This document shows, in pieces, positions 13,513 through 14,320 of a DNA stretch of 14,320 nucleotides. Position 1 is the stretch's first letter; the number at the start of each line of letters is the position of its first letter. The position numbers and the translations under genes were made by a program. The notes under the pieces are model-generated. The model made no database searches. It was not told the origin of the DNA and saw only the letters and a list, made by a program, of their open reading frames with translations. The DNA is from Chloroflexota bacterium. GTDB lineage: Bacteria > Chloroflexota > Anaerolineae > Anaerolineales > Anaerolineaceae. The stretch is from NCBI GenBank assembly GCA_019136175.1, contig JAGVUS010000471.1:1-14320 (forward strand), written 5' to 3'.

Positions 13513-14320
13513 CTATTCCTCCTCGATGAGTGTATCTGTGTTCACGAGGTAAGGTTGAAACTGGGTATACAGGCGCCCCGGGACAGACCCATGAATGGTA
13601 ACACTATTTCGTTCATGGTGAATTGATGATACATGACCCTGTTCGTGAATCAGTGAGATCAATTGACCTTCCTGGTAAGGGAGACGAATTTGGATGGGAA
13701 TTTGAGTTTCATAAAGTTGCTTCTCAATCATGGTGAGCATGTCTGCTATTCCTGTTCCCTTTTTGGCTGAAATGGCAACAGAAAGCGGTGTGTTTGCAAC
13801 GATCTCCTGAGCAATTTCCGGGTTGGGCAAAAGATCAATTTTGTTCATTGCTGTAATCACTGGGATGTGATCTGCGTTAATATCCACCAGCGTGTTTTGA
13901 ACCGCTTTCCATTGGGCAAGGGCGTTCGGGTGGGTGATATCCACCATATGCAGCAATAGATCAGCTTCAGTGATTTCTTCCAATGTTGCCCGGAAGGCTG
14001 CAATCAATTGTGTGGGAAGTTTTTGGATAAATCCCACTGTATCCGTAAAGAGAACCCAGTGATTATCCGGGAGCTGCACGCGACGAGTGGTTGGGTCCAG
14101 GGTGGCAAACAATTGATTGGCGACGTATACATTGGAATGGGAAAGGTAATTCAGCAGGGTCGATTTTCCGGCATTCGTGTAGCCAACAAGCGCAACAATG
14201 GGAATTTGCGATCGTTTACGCTGGGAGCGATACCTGCTTCGATGTGCCCGAACCTTTTCCAATTCTGCTTTTAAACTGGAAATTCGAGTGCGTATTTCCC
14301 GTCGGTCCACTTCAAGCTGG
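13513..14320 (-). CDS. hflX: Ribosome-associated GTPase HflX, N-terminal part outside window
   Basis: 268 codons are visible, beginning inside the family's QLE-x-DRR segment; about 150-170 N-terminal residues lie beyond base 14320. The GTG at 14308-14310 is an internal Val of that segment, not the start. HflX binds the 50S subunit and splits stalled or idle ribosomes, mainly under stress. Counting from that Val: a basic helical linker at 1-33, then the G domain with G1 GYTNAGKST (43-51), switch I FATLDPTTRRV (68-78), G3 DTVGF (90-94), G4 NKID (156-159) and G5 SAKKGTG (181-187). A C-terminal domain follows (about 204-265) and ends in three Glu. All nucleotide-binding motifs are intact. It lies upstream of a small membrane protein with a 2-base gap. 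Confidence 0.95.
   Translation of the reverse strand, partial: QLEVDRREIRTRISSLKAELEKVRAHRSRYRSQRKRSQIPIVALVGYTNAGKSTLLNYLSHSNVYVANQLFATLDPTTRRVQLPDNHWVLFTDTVGFIQKLPTQLIAAFRATLEEITEADLLLHMVDITHPNALAQWKAVQNTLVDINADHIPVITAMNKIDLLPNPEIAQEIVANTPLSVAISAKKGTGIADMLTMIEKQLYETQIPIQIRLPYQEGQLISLIHEQGHVSSIHHERNSVTIHGSVPGRLYTQFQPYLVNTDTLIEEE

Noticed and set aside
14308..14310. GTG as the start of hflX inside the window
   Set aside because: It codes for the Val in the conserved QLE-x-DRR segment of HflX, and the frame stays open to the window edge; the true start must lie outside.
1..14320. Searched for CRISPR arrays, transposases, integrases, toxin-antitoxin pairs, tRNAs and defence genes
   Set aside because: No regularly spaced repeats, no cloverleaf-like sequences noticed, and every long frame is either a metabolic/housekeeping gene or a shadow of one.

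Overview
The window looks like ordinary chromosomal DNA from a free-living, probably anaerobic bacterium of moderate GC content. The gene mix suggests Chloroflexota (Anaerolineae-like): a fused ADP-forming acyl-CoA synthetase, separate SecD and SecF, a zinc-ribbon ribosomal protein L32, an SDR-type threonine dehydrogenase, and small lineage-restricted proteins in operons. That assignment is inference; there is no rRNA or marker here that proves it. I see no transposase, phage gene, CRISPR array, tRNA or plasmid function.

Layout. (1) Bases 1-984, minus strand: a DUF309 protein overlapping the start of a FabL-like enoyl-ACP reductase that runs off the left edge. (2) 1113-3496, plus strand: a class-III PLP aminotransferase followed by a thioredoxin reductase-like flavoprotein, closed by a strong hairpin terminator at 3501-3529. 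(3) 3550-5661, minus: an ADP-forming acyl-CoA synthetase with both subunits fused. (4) 5744-6292, minus: a cytosolic M23/LytM-fold protein that keeps the zinc ligands but seems to have lost both catalytic histidines. (5) 6347-7699, plus: glycerate 2-kinase, overlapping tail-to-tail with (6) 7690-10289, minus: an apparent operon of threonine dehydrogenase, a protein of unknown function with an internal duplication, and a D-2-hydroxyacid dehydrogenase (glyoxylate/hydroxypyruvate reductase type). (7) 10435-12833, minus: secD-secF with its terminator. (8) 13046-13243, plus: rpmF behind a near-consensus promoter with an adjacent palindrome. (9) 13301-14320, minus: hflX (truncated by the right edge) followed by a two-helix membrane protein.

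How the genes fit together. Much of the middle can be read as amino-acid and three-carbon acid metabolism. The aminotransferase removes amino groups. Threonine dehydrogenase feeds glycine formation. The hydroxyacid dehydrogenase reduces glyoxylate or hydroxypyruvate, and glycerate kinase sends glycerate into glycolysis. The ADP-forming synthetase can turn acyl-CoA into ATP. The right part is housekeeping: protein export and ribosome function.

No gap between genes exceeds about 215 bases. The two largest are 10290-10486 (secF terminator, a small inverted repeat, upstream region of tdh) and 12834-13045 (divergent secD/rpmF promoter region). I did not find a clear-cut novel multi-gene system. 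The most interesting items are the altered M23 protein, the duplicated unknown protein in the threonine operon, the possible leaderless start of the DUF309 gene, and the palindrome abutting the rpmF promoter.
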